A stretch of DNA of 5,042 nucleotides from Firmicutes bacterium UBA2530 (GTDB taxonomy: Bacteria > Bacillota > Clostridia > Tissierellales > Sedimentibacteraceae). The stretch covers positions 99,504 to 104,545 of the forward strand of contig DDNC01000025.1 of NCBI GenBank assembly GCA_002340985.1. The letters are read 5' to 3'. The notes beneath the pieces were generated by a model. That model was not told the origin of the DNA. It did no database searches and worked only from the letters and a program-made list of their open reading frames with translations. The translations under genes were made by a program, and so were the position numbers. Positions 1 through 5,042 of the stretch are shown here, piece after piece. Numbering within the stretch: the stretch's first letter is position 1; every line of letters begins with the position of its first letter.

Positions 1-639
1 CCGATACTTCTAATAATGTGTATGCTGTCGTATTTTATGATGATAAACTTAAGTATGACTGCGGCTGCAGAGGATATATCCGCATACCGCACGTATGGAG
101 AGGTAAAAAGAAGAGATGCGTTAATATATGACTTAAGAGATTTGTTCATACGTGAAAAAAATTTGGCAGAGTATATGGAAAAGCTGACTAATTTAGACGG
201 TGATGACTGCCGCTTTATTATTAATGAGTGCAAAAAGAAAAAAATTGATCCGTTTATAGTATTGGGGGTTATAAAAAGAGAGAGCAATTTCGATCCAAAA
301 GCAGAGGGTGCTGCCGGAGAACGTGGACTTGGTCAGCTTATGGGGAATACTGCCAAGGTAGTGGCTGAAAATTTAGGCTATGTTTATGATGCCGACAAGC
401 TTTTTGACAGCAGGTACAATCTTAAAATAACTATAACACAGATAGCATATCTCATGAATTTATATGGTAACGACGTTCACAAGGCACTTACTGCATACAA
501 TAGAGGACAACAGGGGCTTGAGGACCACATGGCATCGAACTCAGGAAGTGACGCAGCAGTCAGCGAATATTCAGCAAAGGTCGTACAGTTTGCTCAGCAA
601 TACAGAGAGGATGCCTACAGAGCTGCAAATGTAAATTAA
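1..639 (+). CDS. Exported lytic transglycosylase, SLT domain (GH23-like), 5' end not certain
   Basis: This protein probably cleaves the MurNAc-GlcNAc bond of peptidoglycan outside the membrane to give 1,6-anhydro ends, as soluble lytic transglycosylases do. Numbering is from the first in-frame ATG at base 16 (207 aa). Residues 1-19 are hydrophobic and end in TAAAED, which looks like a signal peptide with a cleavage site after AAA. The SLT domain covers about residues 70-197. It shows the catalytic Glu in KRES (E89), then GLGQLM at 104-109 (family form GLMQLM), and AYNRG at 160-164 (family form AYNAG). Residues 20-65 are charged and probably a helical linker. The frame is open from base 1 to the ATG, the bases before the ATG also encode hydrophobic residues (PILLI), and no ribosome binding site precedes it, so the true start probably lies outside the window. 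The short single-domain size fits the small clostridial SLT proteins. The family assignment is secure; the physiological role is not visible. Confidence 0.9.
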   Translation, partial: PILLIMCMLSYFMMINLSMTAAAEDISAYRTYGEVKRRDALIYDLRDLFIREKNLAEYMEKLTNLDGDDCRFIINECKKKKIDPFIVLGVIKRESNFDPKAEGAAGERGLGQLMGNTAKVVAENLGYVYDADKLFDSRYNLKITITQIAYLMNLYGNDVHKALTAYNRGQQGLEDHMASNSGSDAAVSEYSAKVVQFAQQYREDAYRAANVN

Positions 640-656
640 GAATGAATATAATTTGC

Positions 657-685
657 TTTATAAATTTATAGAATGATTGTATAAT
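657..685 (+). promoter_or_regulatory. Probable sigma-A promoter of the three-gene operon
   Basis: A perfect TATAAT lies at 680-685, with TTTATA at 657-662 as a 4-of-6 match to the -35 box and a 17-bp spacer. Transcription would start near 692, about 37 bases before the first gene of the operon. It is the only good promoter I see ahead of that gene. The -35 match is modest, so the call depends on the -10 box and the spacing. Confidence 0.55.
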
Positions 686-717
686 AGAATCACGCTTACC
701 GTAGATTCTATTTTTTT
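683..717 (+). terminator. Intrinsic terminator after the transglycosylase gene
   Basis: AATAGAATC (683-691) pairs perfectly with GATTCTATT (704-712), and inside it ACG (692-694) can pair with CGT (700-702). A run of seven T (711-717) overlaps the end of the right arm. The stem is AT-rich but 9 bp long. It lies 44 bases after the stop codon of the transglycosylase gene and would end that transcript. The left arm overlaps the -10 box of the promoter for the next gene, so transcripts starting there would lack most of the stem. Confidence 0.65.
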
Positions 718-728
718 AAGGAGTAAAA

Positions 729-1607
729 ATGCTGTCAAGAATACATAATTTTCTTAAATATTGCTATAATGACAATTCGGGAGACAGACTTCCCGATATA
801 AATCTGCAGCTTTTCTTAATTGCGGCAAAGTCTCTGATGCCATATGAGGATGCAATAGGGTGCAGTCTCGATACAATCAGATATGAAAAAGAAATTGAAC
901 TGCTTGCATACTACAAAAATGGACGTGATGATAGCTTAGAATATTACCTTGAAAATAAAAAACCATTGGAAAAGGAAGATGCGCTGCTGGAGTTCAGAAT
1001 CATTCCGGTTATAATTGCCAATACACAGTGGAATAATCTGCTTAATGAGGTGCTGAAGACAGTTTGTTTTTATTCTTCAAATAAGATGGACATCCTTAAT
1101 TCATTAATCATATCTTCAGCAGTAAATGAATATTTAAGTGAAGATATATTCCCTGAAAATATAAATGATATAATAAAGGAAAGAGTTATTAATTTTTCTC
1201 TCAGGGATTTTTATAATGCAAATAGTATTCAGATAAATAAAGTCAGCTTAATTGAATTTGAAAAGGAAAGAATAAGTGCTCTTTCAAAAACCGCGATAGT
1301 TACTGATGATATGATTGAAAAGTTTAAATCACTGAAGTTTATATTTCGTGAAAGAACAACGGAAAAATCAGAGGAATCAACGGAAACAGTATTATCAAGC
1401 TTTTCTTCATACCTTTTTAAGCTGCGCAAGGGTATAATAAGCCCTGAAAAGCTTAAGATATCTCTGGACAACATACCTGAATTCAAGGAGTTTCTGAAAT
1501 ATGAATCATTCAGCCATCCGCTGCTTGGAAAATGCAGAGTATTGAAAAGAGGAGAAAAGGAAGTAATACTGAAGAGCAAGACAGGACTTATGAAGGTGAA
1601 TTTATGA
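729..1607 (+). CDS. Protein of unknown function, 292 aa, first gene of the radical SAM operon
   Basis: I do not recognise this family. The start is well supported: AAGGAG at 718-723 lies 5 bases before the ATG at 729. The protein is probably soluble, with no signal peptide and no clear membrane segment, and reads as mainly helical. Residues 20-140 alternate leucine-rich hydrophobic and charged stretches, and about 195-225 is a charged segment rich in Lys, Glu and Ser (FRERTTEKSEESTETV) that may be a linker. The last 30 residues look different: HPLLGKCRVLKRGEKEVILK followed by SKTGLMKVNL reads as a small beta unit, reminiscent of the short 'HP-fG-G-V' C-terminal modules of some nucleic-acid proteins, a weak resemblance from memory. 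The stop codon overlaps the start of the radical SAM gene as ATGA (1604-1607), so translation of the two is probably coupled. A partner, adaptor or regulator of that enzyme is a reasonable guess only. Confidence 0.8.
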   Translation: MLSRIHNFLKYCYNDNSGDRLPDINLQLFLIAAKSLMPYEDAIGCSLDTIRYEKEIELLAYYKNGRDDSLEYYLENKKPLEKEDALLEFRIIPVIIANTQWNNLLNEVLKTVCFYSSNKMDILNSLIISSAVNEYLSEDIFPENINDIIKERVINFSLRDFYNANSIQINKVSLIEFEKERISALSKTAIVTDDMIEKFKSLKFIFRERTTEKSEESTETVLSSFSSYLFKLRKGIISPEKLKISLDNIPEFKEFLKYESFSHPLLGKCRVLKRGEKEVILKSKTGLMKVNL

Positions 1608-3319
1608 AAATTTTACTTGTAACTCTTGATTCGAAATTCATTCATGCAAATCTCGCGGTGAGATATTTGGAAAAATACTGCAGAGATGAGTTTGATATCG
1701 AAATAAAAGAGTTCACGATAAATCAGAAACAGGAATATATATTAGGAAAAATACTTGCTGAAAAAGCAGACTTAATATGCTTTTCATCCTATGTGTGGAA
1801 TATAGAATACATCAAGGAACTGGCATATATAATAAAAGAAGCAGTGCCAACTGTTGATATTTTATGCGGAGGGCCTGAGGTTTCATTTGAAATTGAAAAA
1901 TTCATGAAAGCAGAATACTTCGTGGACTATGTTATATTCGGAGAGGGAGAAGAATCATTCAGGGAATTCCTGCGGGAATATCACAAGCCTGCTCCCGAAT
2001 TTAGAAATATAAAGGGTCTTGCATACAGAGAGAAGGATAAAATTGCAATAAACGAGAGCAGAGAGCCTATAGAAATATTGGATGATATTAACTACCCCTA
2101 CGAAGAAGATGACAAGTTCGAGGACAAGATTATTTATTACGAATCCTCCAGGGGTTGCCCTTTTTCATGCAGCTTCTGTATGTCTTCAATTGAGAGAAAA
2201 ATGAGGGTATTTTCCATGGAAAGGGTTAAAAGAGACCTGAAAAGACTTTTGAACACAGGTGCAAGACAAATAAAGTTTGTTGACAGAACCTTTAATGCTG
2301 ACTATAGAAGGTCCATGGAAATCATGGATTTCATAATTAAGCACAATACAGGAAATATGACGATTCATTTTGAGATTACCGCTGATATTATAAATGATGA
2401 ATTTTTAGAATACATTAAAAATCTTCCTGTAAACATGTTTCAATTTGAAATAGGCGTTCAATCGCTGAAGGAAGAAACGCTTTGCGAAATAAACAGACGT
2501 ATGGATGTTGACAGGCTGAGTAAGGTTATTCAGGAAATAGGAAGCAGCAGGAATGTCCATATTCATCTTGACTTAATTGCAGGACTTCCTTTTGAAGGAT
2601 ATGATGATTTCAAAAAATCATTTGACGGTATTCACATACTTGGTGCAGAAAAGGTACAGCTTGGATTCCTTAAGGTTCTTAAGGGGACAAAAATTTATGA
2701 AGATGTCCAAAGACATGGCATAAAGTACAGAGGTACTTCTCCTTATGAGGTTATATGCACAAAGTATATATCTGCTGAAGAATTACTGAAGCTTAAAAAT
2801 ATTGAAGAGTTAGTAGAAAGATATTATAATGAAAAATATTTCGAGAAGTCACTGAACCATATTTTAAGTAATATATTTACGGAATCTCCTTTTGAATTTT
2901 ATGAAGATTTTAGCATGTACTGGCAAAGAGAAGATTTGTACAGAATGTCCCACAGCAGAAAAAAGCTGTATAAAATACTGTTTGAATATATGAGGGACGC
3001 AAATAAAACATCTGATGAATTTATATGGTGTTTGAAATATGACTATGTATTTAACAATCAGTTTGAAGACTTGCCTGACTATCTGGACAGGGAATCAGAG
3101 GACAGATATAAGGCAGTAAAAAGATATCTGTCCAATGATATGCTGTTTAAAGAAAAGTATTTTACAGAAGAGAAGATTGCAAATCTGTTCCGGCTGGTTA
3201 ATATTAATAATAAAGCAGTTCTGTTTATATATAAGGACAAGGATAATATTTTTAACAGATGTGAGACATATGTAGTCGATAATTATTTGGAGGAAATTGA
3301 TAATGAACAAAAAGGATAA
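1604..3319 (+). CDS. B12-binding-domain radical SAM protein with DUF4080-like C-terminus
   Basis: This is a 571-aa cytosolic enzyme that should bind a [4Fe-4S] cluster, cleave S-adenosylmethionine and do radical chemistry on an unknown substrate. Residues 1-125 form a Rossmann-like B12-binding-type domain, with the opening MKILLVTLDSKFIHANLAVR, GGPEVS at 89-94 and FGEGEES at 112-118. The radical SAM domain spans about 177-375. Its cluster motif is C185-x3-C189-x2-C192 in SRGCPFSCSFC, followed by KFVDRTFN (224-231) and DLIAGLPFEG (323-332), all typical of the family. The remaining part, about 376-565, is Tyr-, Glu- and Lys-rich and matches in position and style the DUF4080 region often fused to such proteins. 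The classical cobalamin motif DxHxxG is not seen. The ATG at 1604 was chosen over an in-frame ATG at 1532, because AAGGTG at 1593-1598 lies 5 bases before it, the conserved domain begins there, and 1532 lies deep in the previous gene. The start overlaps the previous stop by 4 bases. Confidence 0.9.
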   Translation: MKILLVTLDSKFIHANLAVRYLEKYCRDEFDIEIKEFTINQKQEYILGKILAEKADLICFSSYVWNIEYIKELAYIIKEAVPTVDILCGGPEVSFEIEKFMKAEYFVDYVIFGEGEESFREFLREYHKPAPEFRNIKGLAYREKDKIAINESREPIEILDDINYPYEEDDKFEDKIIYYESSRGCPFSCSFCMSSIERKMRVFSMERVKRDLKRLLNTGARQIKFVDRTFNADYRRSMEIMDFIIKHNTGNMTIHFEITADIINDEFLEYIKNLPVNMFQFEIGVQSLKEETLCEINRRMDVDRLSKVIQEIGSSRNVHIHLDLIAGLPFEGYDDFKKSFDGIHILGAEKVQLGFLKVLKGTKIYEDVQRHGIKYRGTSPYEVICTKYISAEELLKLKNIEELVERYYNEKYFEKSLNHILSNIFTESPFEFYEDFSMYWQREDLYRMSHSRKKLYKILFEYMRDANKTSDEFIWCLKYDYVFNNQFEDLPDYLDRESEDRYKAVKRYLSNDMLFKEKYFTEEKIANLFRLVNINNKAVLFIYKDKDNIFNRCETYVVDNYLEEIDNEQKG

Positions 3320-4436
3320 ATTTTTCAAAGAGTTTTTTGAAAAAAAGAGAAATGACCTGTCTTTTATTTCTATAAAAGAAGGAGCGTCTATAAGCTTTAA
3401 GAACGCCCAATATAAAACAGATGCGGAGCTTCCTGTTCCGTTAAGAGTTCAGAGGCTTTTAGAAGATATTAAAAATCAGGATGACAGAGATGGAATTACT
3501 TTAAACAATTTAATTGACGGAATAATATATATATTGGGTACAGATATCGATTTTGGATTTGTGAATGAATACAATAAGATGTTGAAAGAGCTGAATTTTG
3601 AAGTAGCACCATACATCGTGTATTGTATAAATAAATTTGAAGACAGTGAGTACGAGGATGGTATTGTATACGGAAGGGCATTAGTAAATATAAAAGAAGA
3701 TGAAAAAAGTTGCTTCATATATGCATCAGCACTTGAAAAGGCAGGATTAAAGCTTCATGAAGAAGGAAACGAACAAAAAAGCCAGTACTTTTTGGAAGAG
3801 GCTAACAGATATTTAGAAAAATGTCTTGATTATGATGATAAATTTGCATTGGCATATTACAAGCTTGGATATTACTATAAAAGAAACCAGAAATATGTTA
3901 AGGCAGACCTCATTTGGACAAAGCATCAGGAATTGGATGATGATGTTTTGAGAATTGACGAAATAAGAAATGAGCTTATTCAGCTTAAGCCGTATGTTGA
4001 TTTTGAAAATGGATATAATCTTGTGCTGAGGGAGAGACCTGAAGAAGGATTGGATTTATTGCTGCCGTTAGTTAAAAATTTCGGAAGCTGGTGGAATTTA
4101 CTGTTTTTTATAGGACTTGCATATAGGGCGCTTGAGCAATATGACATAGCAGAAACATATTTTGAAAATGTTTTAAAGTTAGAGAACAATCAGAAGGACG
4201 CTTTAAATGAGCTTGGTCTGTGCAAAATTTGCAGGGGTAAGTATGTAGAAGCTTCAGAGCTGTTTACAACATTGCTGAATATTGATCCGGGAAATTGCGA
4301 GGTGTTCTGTAATCGTGCAGTGGCACTTATGTACAATGGTCAGATTGACAGAGCAAAAGAAGATATTCAGACAGCCTTGAAAATTAATCCTGAAGACCCT
4401 GTGGCTCTGAGCATCAGGGATGAATTAGATAAATAA
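3303..4436 (+). CDS. Tetratricopeptide repeat protein, last gene of the operon
   Basis: This 377-aa protein lacks a signal peptide or membrane helix and is probably a cytosolic scaffold that binds other proteins. Residues 1-130 are not recognised; they include a PVPLRVQRLLEDI segment and a helical region. From about 137 onward, helix pairs follow one another. The clearest TPR units are about 183-216, 262-296, 297-330 and 331-364, with typical A/G-Y-x-x-A and P/N-x-x-A positions (for example GLAYRALEQYDIAETYF and AVALMYNGQIDRAKEDI). About 137-180 is probably a degenerate unit. The ATG at 3303 was preferred because GGAGG at 3289-3293 lies 9 bases before it; an in-frame TTG at 3297 would be only 3 bases from that site. 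The start overlaps the end of the radical SAM gene by 17 bases, which implies co-transcription and coupling. It may assemble or regulate the radical SAM protein, but this is inferred from position only. Confidence 0.88.
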   Translation: MNKKDKFFKEFFEKKRNDLSFISIKEGASISFKNAQYKTDAELPVPLRVQRLLEDIKNQDDRDGITLNNLIDGIIYILGTDIDFGFVNEYNKMLKELNFEVAPYIVYCINKFEDSEYEDGIVYGRALVNIKEDEKSCFIYASALEKAGLKLHEEGNEQKSQYFLEEANRYLEKCLDYDDKFALAYYKLGYYYKRNQKYVKADLIWTKHQELDDDVLRIDEIRNELIQLKPYVDFENGYNLVLRERPEEGLDLLLPLVKNFGSWWNLLFFIGLAYRALEQYDIAETYFENVLKLENNQKDALNELGLCKICRGKYVEASELFTTLLNIDPGNCEVFCNRAVALMYNGQIDRAKEDIQTALKINPEDPVALSIRDELDK

Positions 4437-4456
4437 TCACTTAGCATTGTTGTATT

Positions 4457-4520
4457 TTTGCAGAGAATTTCAAGCATATTCGCCTAAAATACGGGATATG
4501 CTTGTTAATTCGACTGCAAA
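4457..4520 (+). terminator. Long imperfect hairpin after the TPR gene, probable operon terminator
   Basis: Three nested paired segments form one long stem: TTTGCAG (4457-4463) with CTGCAAA (4514-4520), GAATT (4465-4469) with AATTC (4507-4511), and CAAGCATAT (4471-4479) with ATATGCTTG (4496-4504), about 21 bp in all with small internal loops. It begins 20 bases after the operon's stop codon. The inner 9-bp stem is followed by TTAATT, and the whole by only TTT (4521-4523), so the U-tract is weak. It may terminate, or it may protect the 3' end of the mRNA. Confidence 0.5.
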
Positions 4521-4607
4521 TTTCTGTATGCAGTGCTCCTGTAAAGTAAGAATAAGAAATGAAGATGTGAAGAATAATATAATGATTAAAATTCAGAAAA
4601 ATGGGGA

Positions 4608-4636
4608 TTGACAAAGGCTGCAGGTTGAGCTAAAAT
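4608..4636 (+). promoter_or_regulatory. Promoter P1 of the tandem set
   Basis: TTGACA at 4608-4613 is a perfect -35 box, followed by a 17-bp spacer and TAAAAT at 4631-4636. Upstream bases 4571-4600 are AT-rich. Transcription would start near 4643, within the palindrome AAGCGCTT (4641-4648). No coding region follows, so the transcript would run into P2 and P3 and the shared leader. Confidence 0.7.
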
Positions 4637-4703
4637 ATAAAAGCGCTTCAGAATTGAATCGACAAAAATCAAGTTTAATCAAGAAAAACAATTGAAAAAT
4701 TAG

Positions 4704-4732
4704 TTGACAATTGTAAGTAACTGTGGTAGACT
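4704..4732 (+). promoter_or_regulatory. Promoter P2 of the tandem set
   Basis: TTGACA at 4704-4709 is a perfect -35 box, with a 17-bp spacer and TAGACT at 4727-4732. An A-rich stretch (4681-4700) precedes it and may act as an UP element. The 8-base palindrome ACAATTGT (4707-4714) overlaps the -35 box, and CAATTG also occurs at 4689-4694. Transcription should start near 4739, within the sequence ACTAACAAAGCTGTC that P3 also has. Confidence 0.72.
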
Positions 4733-4744
4733 AACAAAGCTGTC
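4730..4744 (+). repeat. Direct repeat ACTAACAAAGCTGTC, copy 1 (start region of P2)
   Basis: These 15 bases are repeated exactly at 4821-4835, in the same position relative to the P2 and P3 -10 boxes. The unit covers the last bases of the -10 box, the discriminator and the first transcribed bases. This suggests a duplicated promoter or selection on initiation sequence, for example for growth-rate or nucleotide control. Confidence 0.85.
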
Positions 4745-4745
4745 G

Positions 4746-4761
4746 AAGCTTGCAAAAGCTT
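4746..4761 (+). other. Hairpin with GCAA tetraloop at the start of the P2 transcript
   Basis: AAGCTT (4746-4751) and AAGCTT (4756-4761) pair across GCAA, a GNRA tetraloop. The hairpin would form about seven bases into the P2 transcript. Just after it, AAGAACT (4763-4769) can pair with AGTTCTT (4790-4796), which includes the beginning of the P3 -35 box. Confidence 0.55.
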
Positions 4762-4794
4762 GAAGAACTGAGAAAAAATAAATAAAAAAAGTTC

Positions 4795-4823
4795 TTGACA
4801 ACAAAGAATAAAACTGCTAAACT
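4795..4823 (+). promoter_or_regulatory. Promoter P3 of the tandem set, with an upstream A-tract
   Basis: TTGACA at 4795-4800, a 17-bp spacer and TAAACT at 4818-4823 form a near-consensus sigma-A promoter. The 20 bases at 4771-4790 are all A or T apart from one G at 4772, as in a strong UP element. Transcription should begin near 4829-4830, directly at the base of the 4829-4853 hairpin. Three strong promoters of the same geometry in tandem are typical of rRNA operons in Firmicutes. Confidence 0.78.
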
Positions 4824-4835
4824 AACAAAGCTGTC
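4821..4835 (+). repeat. Direct repeat ACTAACAAAGCTGTC, copy 2 (start region of P3)
   Basis: This copy matches 4730-4744 exactly and lies 91 bases downstream of it. Sequence on both sides diverges: copy 1 is followed by the AAGCTT-GCAA-AAGCTT hairpin, copy 2 by a GC-rich hairpin. Confidence 0.85.
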
Positions 4836-4853
4836 TCGCCGAGGCGAACAGTT
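4829..4853 (+). other. Hairpin at the 5' end of the P3 transcript
   Basis: CTGT (4831-4834) pairs with ACAG (4848-4851), and TCGC (4836-4839) with GCGA (4844-4847), with C4835 bulged and CGAG as the loop. A4829-T4853 and a G-T pair can extend the base. It coincides with the predicted first bases of the P3 RNA, so it could cap and stabilise the leader or act early in transcription. Confidence 0.55.
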
Positions 4854-4904
4854 AAAAGTTAAAAAGAACCTAGACAATAAAACAGCATAAGAAACCTTTG
4901 AGTA

Positions 4905-4958
4905 TGACCTAACCCGATTTTTTCGACCGGAAGGGAGAGAAAAATCGATGGTAGGTCA
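4905..4958 (+). other. Leader hairpin A with GGAA tetraloop and tandem G-A mismatch
   Basis: From outside in: TGACCTA (4905-4911) pairs with TAGGTCA (4952-4958), CC (4913-4914) with GG (4950-4951), and CGATTTTT (4915-4922) with AAAAATCG (4940-4947). T4923-A4938 and C4924-G4937 follow, with G4939 bulged. Then G4925-A4926 faces G4935-A4936 as a tandem G-A mismatch, CC pairs with GG, and GGAA (4929-4932) closes as a GNRA tetraloop. About 21 pairs form, so the structure is strongly supported. Confidence 0.75.
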
Positions 4959-4967
4959 ACCGCAATG

Positions 4968-5017
4968 AGTTCCCAATTTATGCGACGCAAGGAGCAGATA
5001 AATTGGTGAACGAAACT
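4968..5017 (+). other. Leader hairpin B with GCAA tetraloop and tandem G-A mismatch
   Basis: AGTT (4968-4971) pairs with AACT (5014-5017), or alternatively GTTC (4969-4972) with GAAC (5008-5011). The main stem is CCAATTTAT (4973-4981) with ATAAATTGG (4998-5006). GC (4982-4983) pairs with GC (4994-4995), with A4996-G4997 bulged. G4984-A4985 faces G4992-A4993, C4986 pairs with G4991, and GCAA (4987-4990) is a GNRA tetraloop. The tip is laid out as in hairpin A although the stems differ. CGC (4961-4963) and GCG (5018-5020) may extend the base. Confidence 0.75.
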
Positions 5018-5042
5018 GCGTAGTTCTAAATAAAAAAGAACA

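Larger units (their letters stand above)
4830..5042 (+). other. Untranslated structured leader, probably of an rRNA operon (runs off the window)
   Basis: No open reading frame of useful size and no good ribosome binding site with a start codon occurs here. The stretch 4861-4900, containing AAAAAGAACCTAGACAATAA then ACAGCATAAGAAACC, resembles from memory the boxA-containing leaders ahead of 16S genes in Clostridia. Two strong hairpins follow (4905-4958 and 4968-5017). With the three promoters upstream, an rRNA operon leader is the best reading, with 16S starting beyond 5042. I see no rRNA or tRNA sequence inside the window. An independent structured small RNA is the main alternative. Confidence 0.5.

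Noticed and set aside
1229..1579. Reverse-strand open frame of 116 codons
   Set aside because: It lies wholly inside the 292-aa gene, has Ser/Leu-rich composition typical of an antisense shadow, and resembles no family.
1532..1603. In-frame ATG at 1532 as the start of the radical SAM gene
   Set aside because: It would add 24 residues of low-complexity charged sequence inside the previous gene. The ATG at 1604 has AAGGTG at proper spacing and begins the conserved domain.
3297..3302. TTG at 3297 as the start of the TPR gene
   Set aside because: Only 3 bases separate it from GGAGG; the ATG at 3303 has 9-base spacing and the better codon.
3095..4189. Reverse-strand open frames within the radical SAM and TPR genes (including 3095-3328, 3476-3718 and 3980-4189)
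   Set aside because: All are opposite strongly supported genes and encode hydrophobic, Ile/Tyr/Ser-rich antisense products with no recognisable domain.
4578..4583. TATAAT as a fourth promoter
   Set aside because: No acceptable -35 box lies 16-18 bases upstream (AGAAAT at 17 bp), and the region is simply AT-rich; it may serve as upstream A/T sequence for P1.
4601..4633. ATG at 4601 opening a 10-codon frame
   Set aside because: It is too short, overlaps the P1 -35 box and spacer, and has no ribosome binding site.
4905..5020. Known riboswitch, T-box, tRNA or k-turn
   Set aside because: I could not find the conserved cores of the common riboswitches, a T-box sequence or a cloverleaf. The purine bulge lies two pairs away from the G-A tandem, unlike a standard k-turn.
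1..5042. CRISPR array, insertion sequence or phage remnant
   Set aside because: No spaced repeat series, transposase-like frame, terminal inverted repeats with target duplication, or phage gene is visible.

Overview
The window is AT-rich, uses AGGAGG-type ribosome binding sites and has sigma-A-like promoters with intrinsic-terminator-type hairpins. This fits a low-GC Gram-positive anaerobe, most likely a member of the Clostridia. I infer this from composition and gene families, not from a match to a named species.

Layout, all on the + strand. (1) Bases 1-639 hold the nearly complete end of a gene for an exported lytic transglycosylase; its start lies at or just before the window edge. (2) Bases 640-728 are a compact junction where a hairpin plus T-run terminator overlaps the -10 box of a promoter for the next genes. 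(3) Bases 729-4436 carry a three-gene unit: a 292-aa protein of unknown function, a 571-aa cobalamin-binding-type radical SAM protein with a DUF4080-like C-terminal part, and a 377-aa TPR protein. The genes overlap by 4 and 17 bases, so they are almost certainly co-transcribed and translationally coupled. (4) Bases 4437-5042 contain no protein gene. They begin with a long imperfect hairpin, followed by three strong tandem promoters (each TTGACA, 17 bp, TAxAxT) and a structured untranslated leader that runs off the window. Promoter strength, tandem arrangement, upstream A-tracts and a boxA-like stretch suggest the control region of a ribosomal RNA operon whose 16S gene would begin beyond the window. 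No rRNA sequence is visible, so this is inference.

The transglycosylase probably acts on the cell wall independently of its neighbours. The radical SAM protein is the likely enzyme of the operon. The unknown protein and the TPR protein may be partners or regulators, but nothing in the sequence reveals a substrate. The most unusual signal is in the leader: two consecutive hairpins (4905-4958 and 4968-5017) with different stems but nearly the same tip, namely a GNRA tetraloop, a short C-G stem, a tandem G-A/G-A mismatch, two pairs and a purine bulge on the 3' side.
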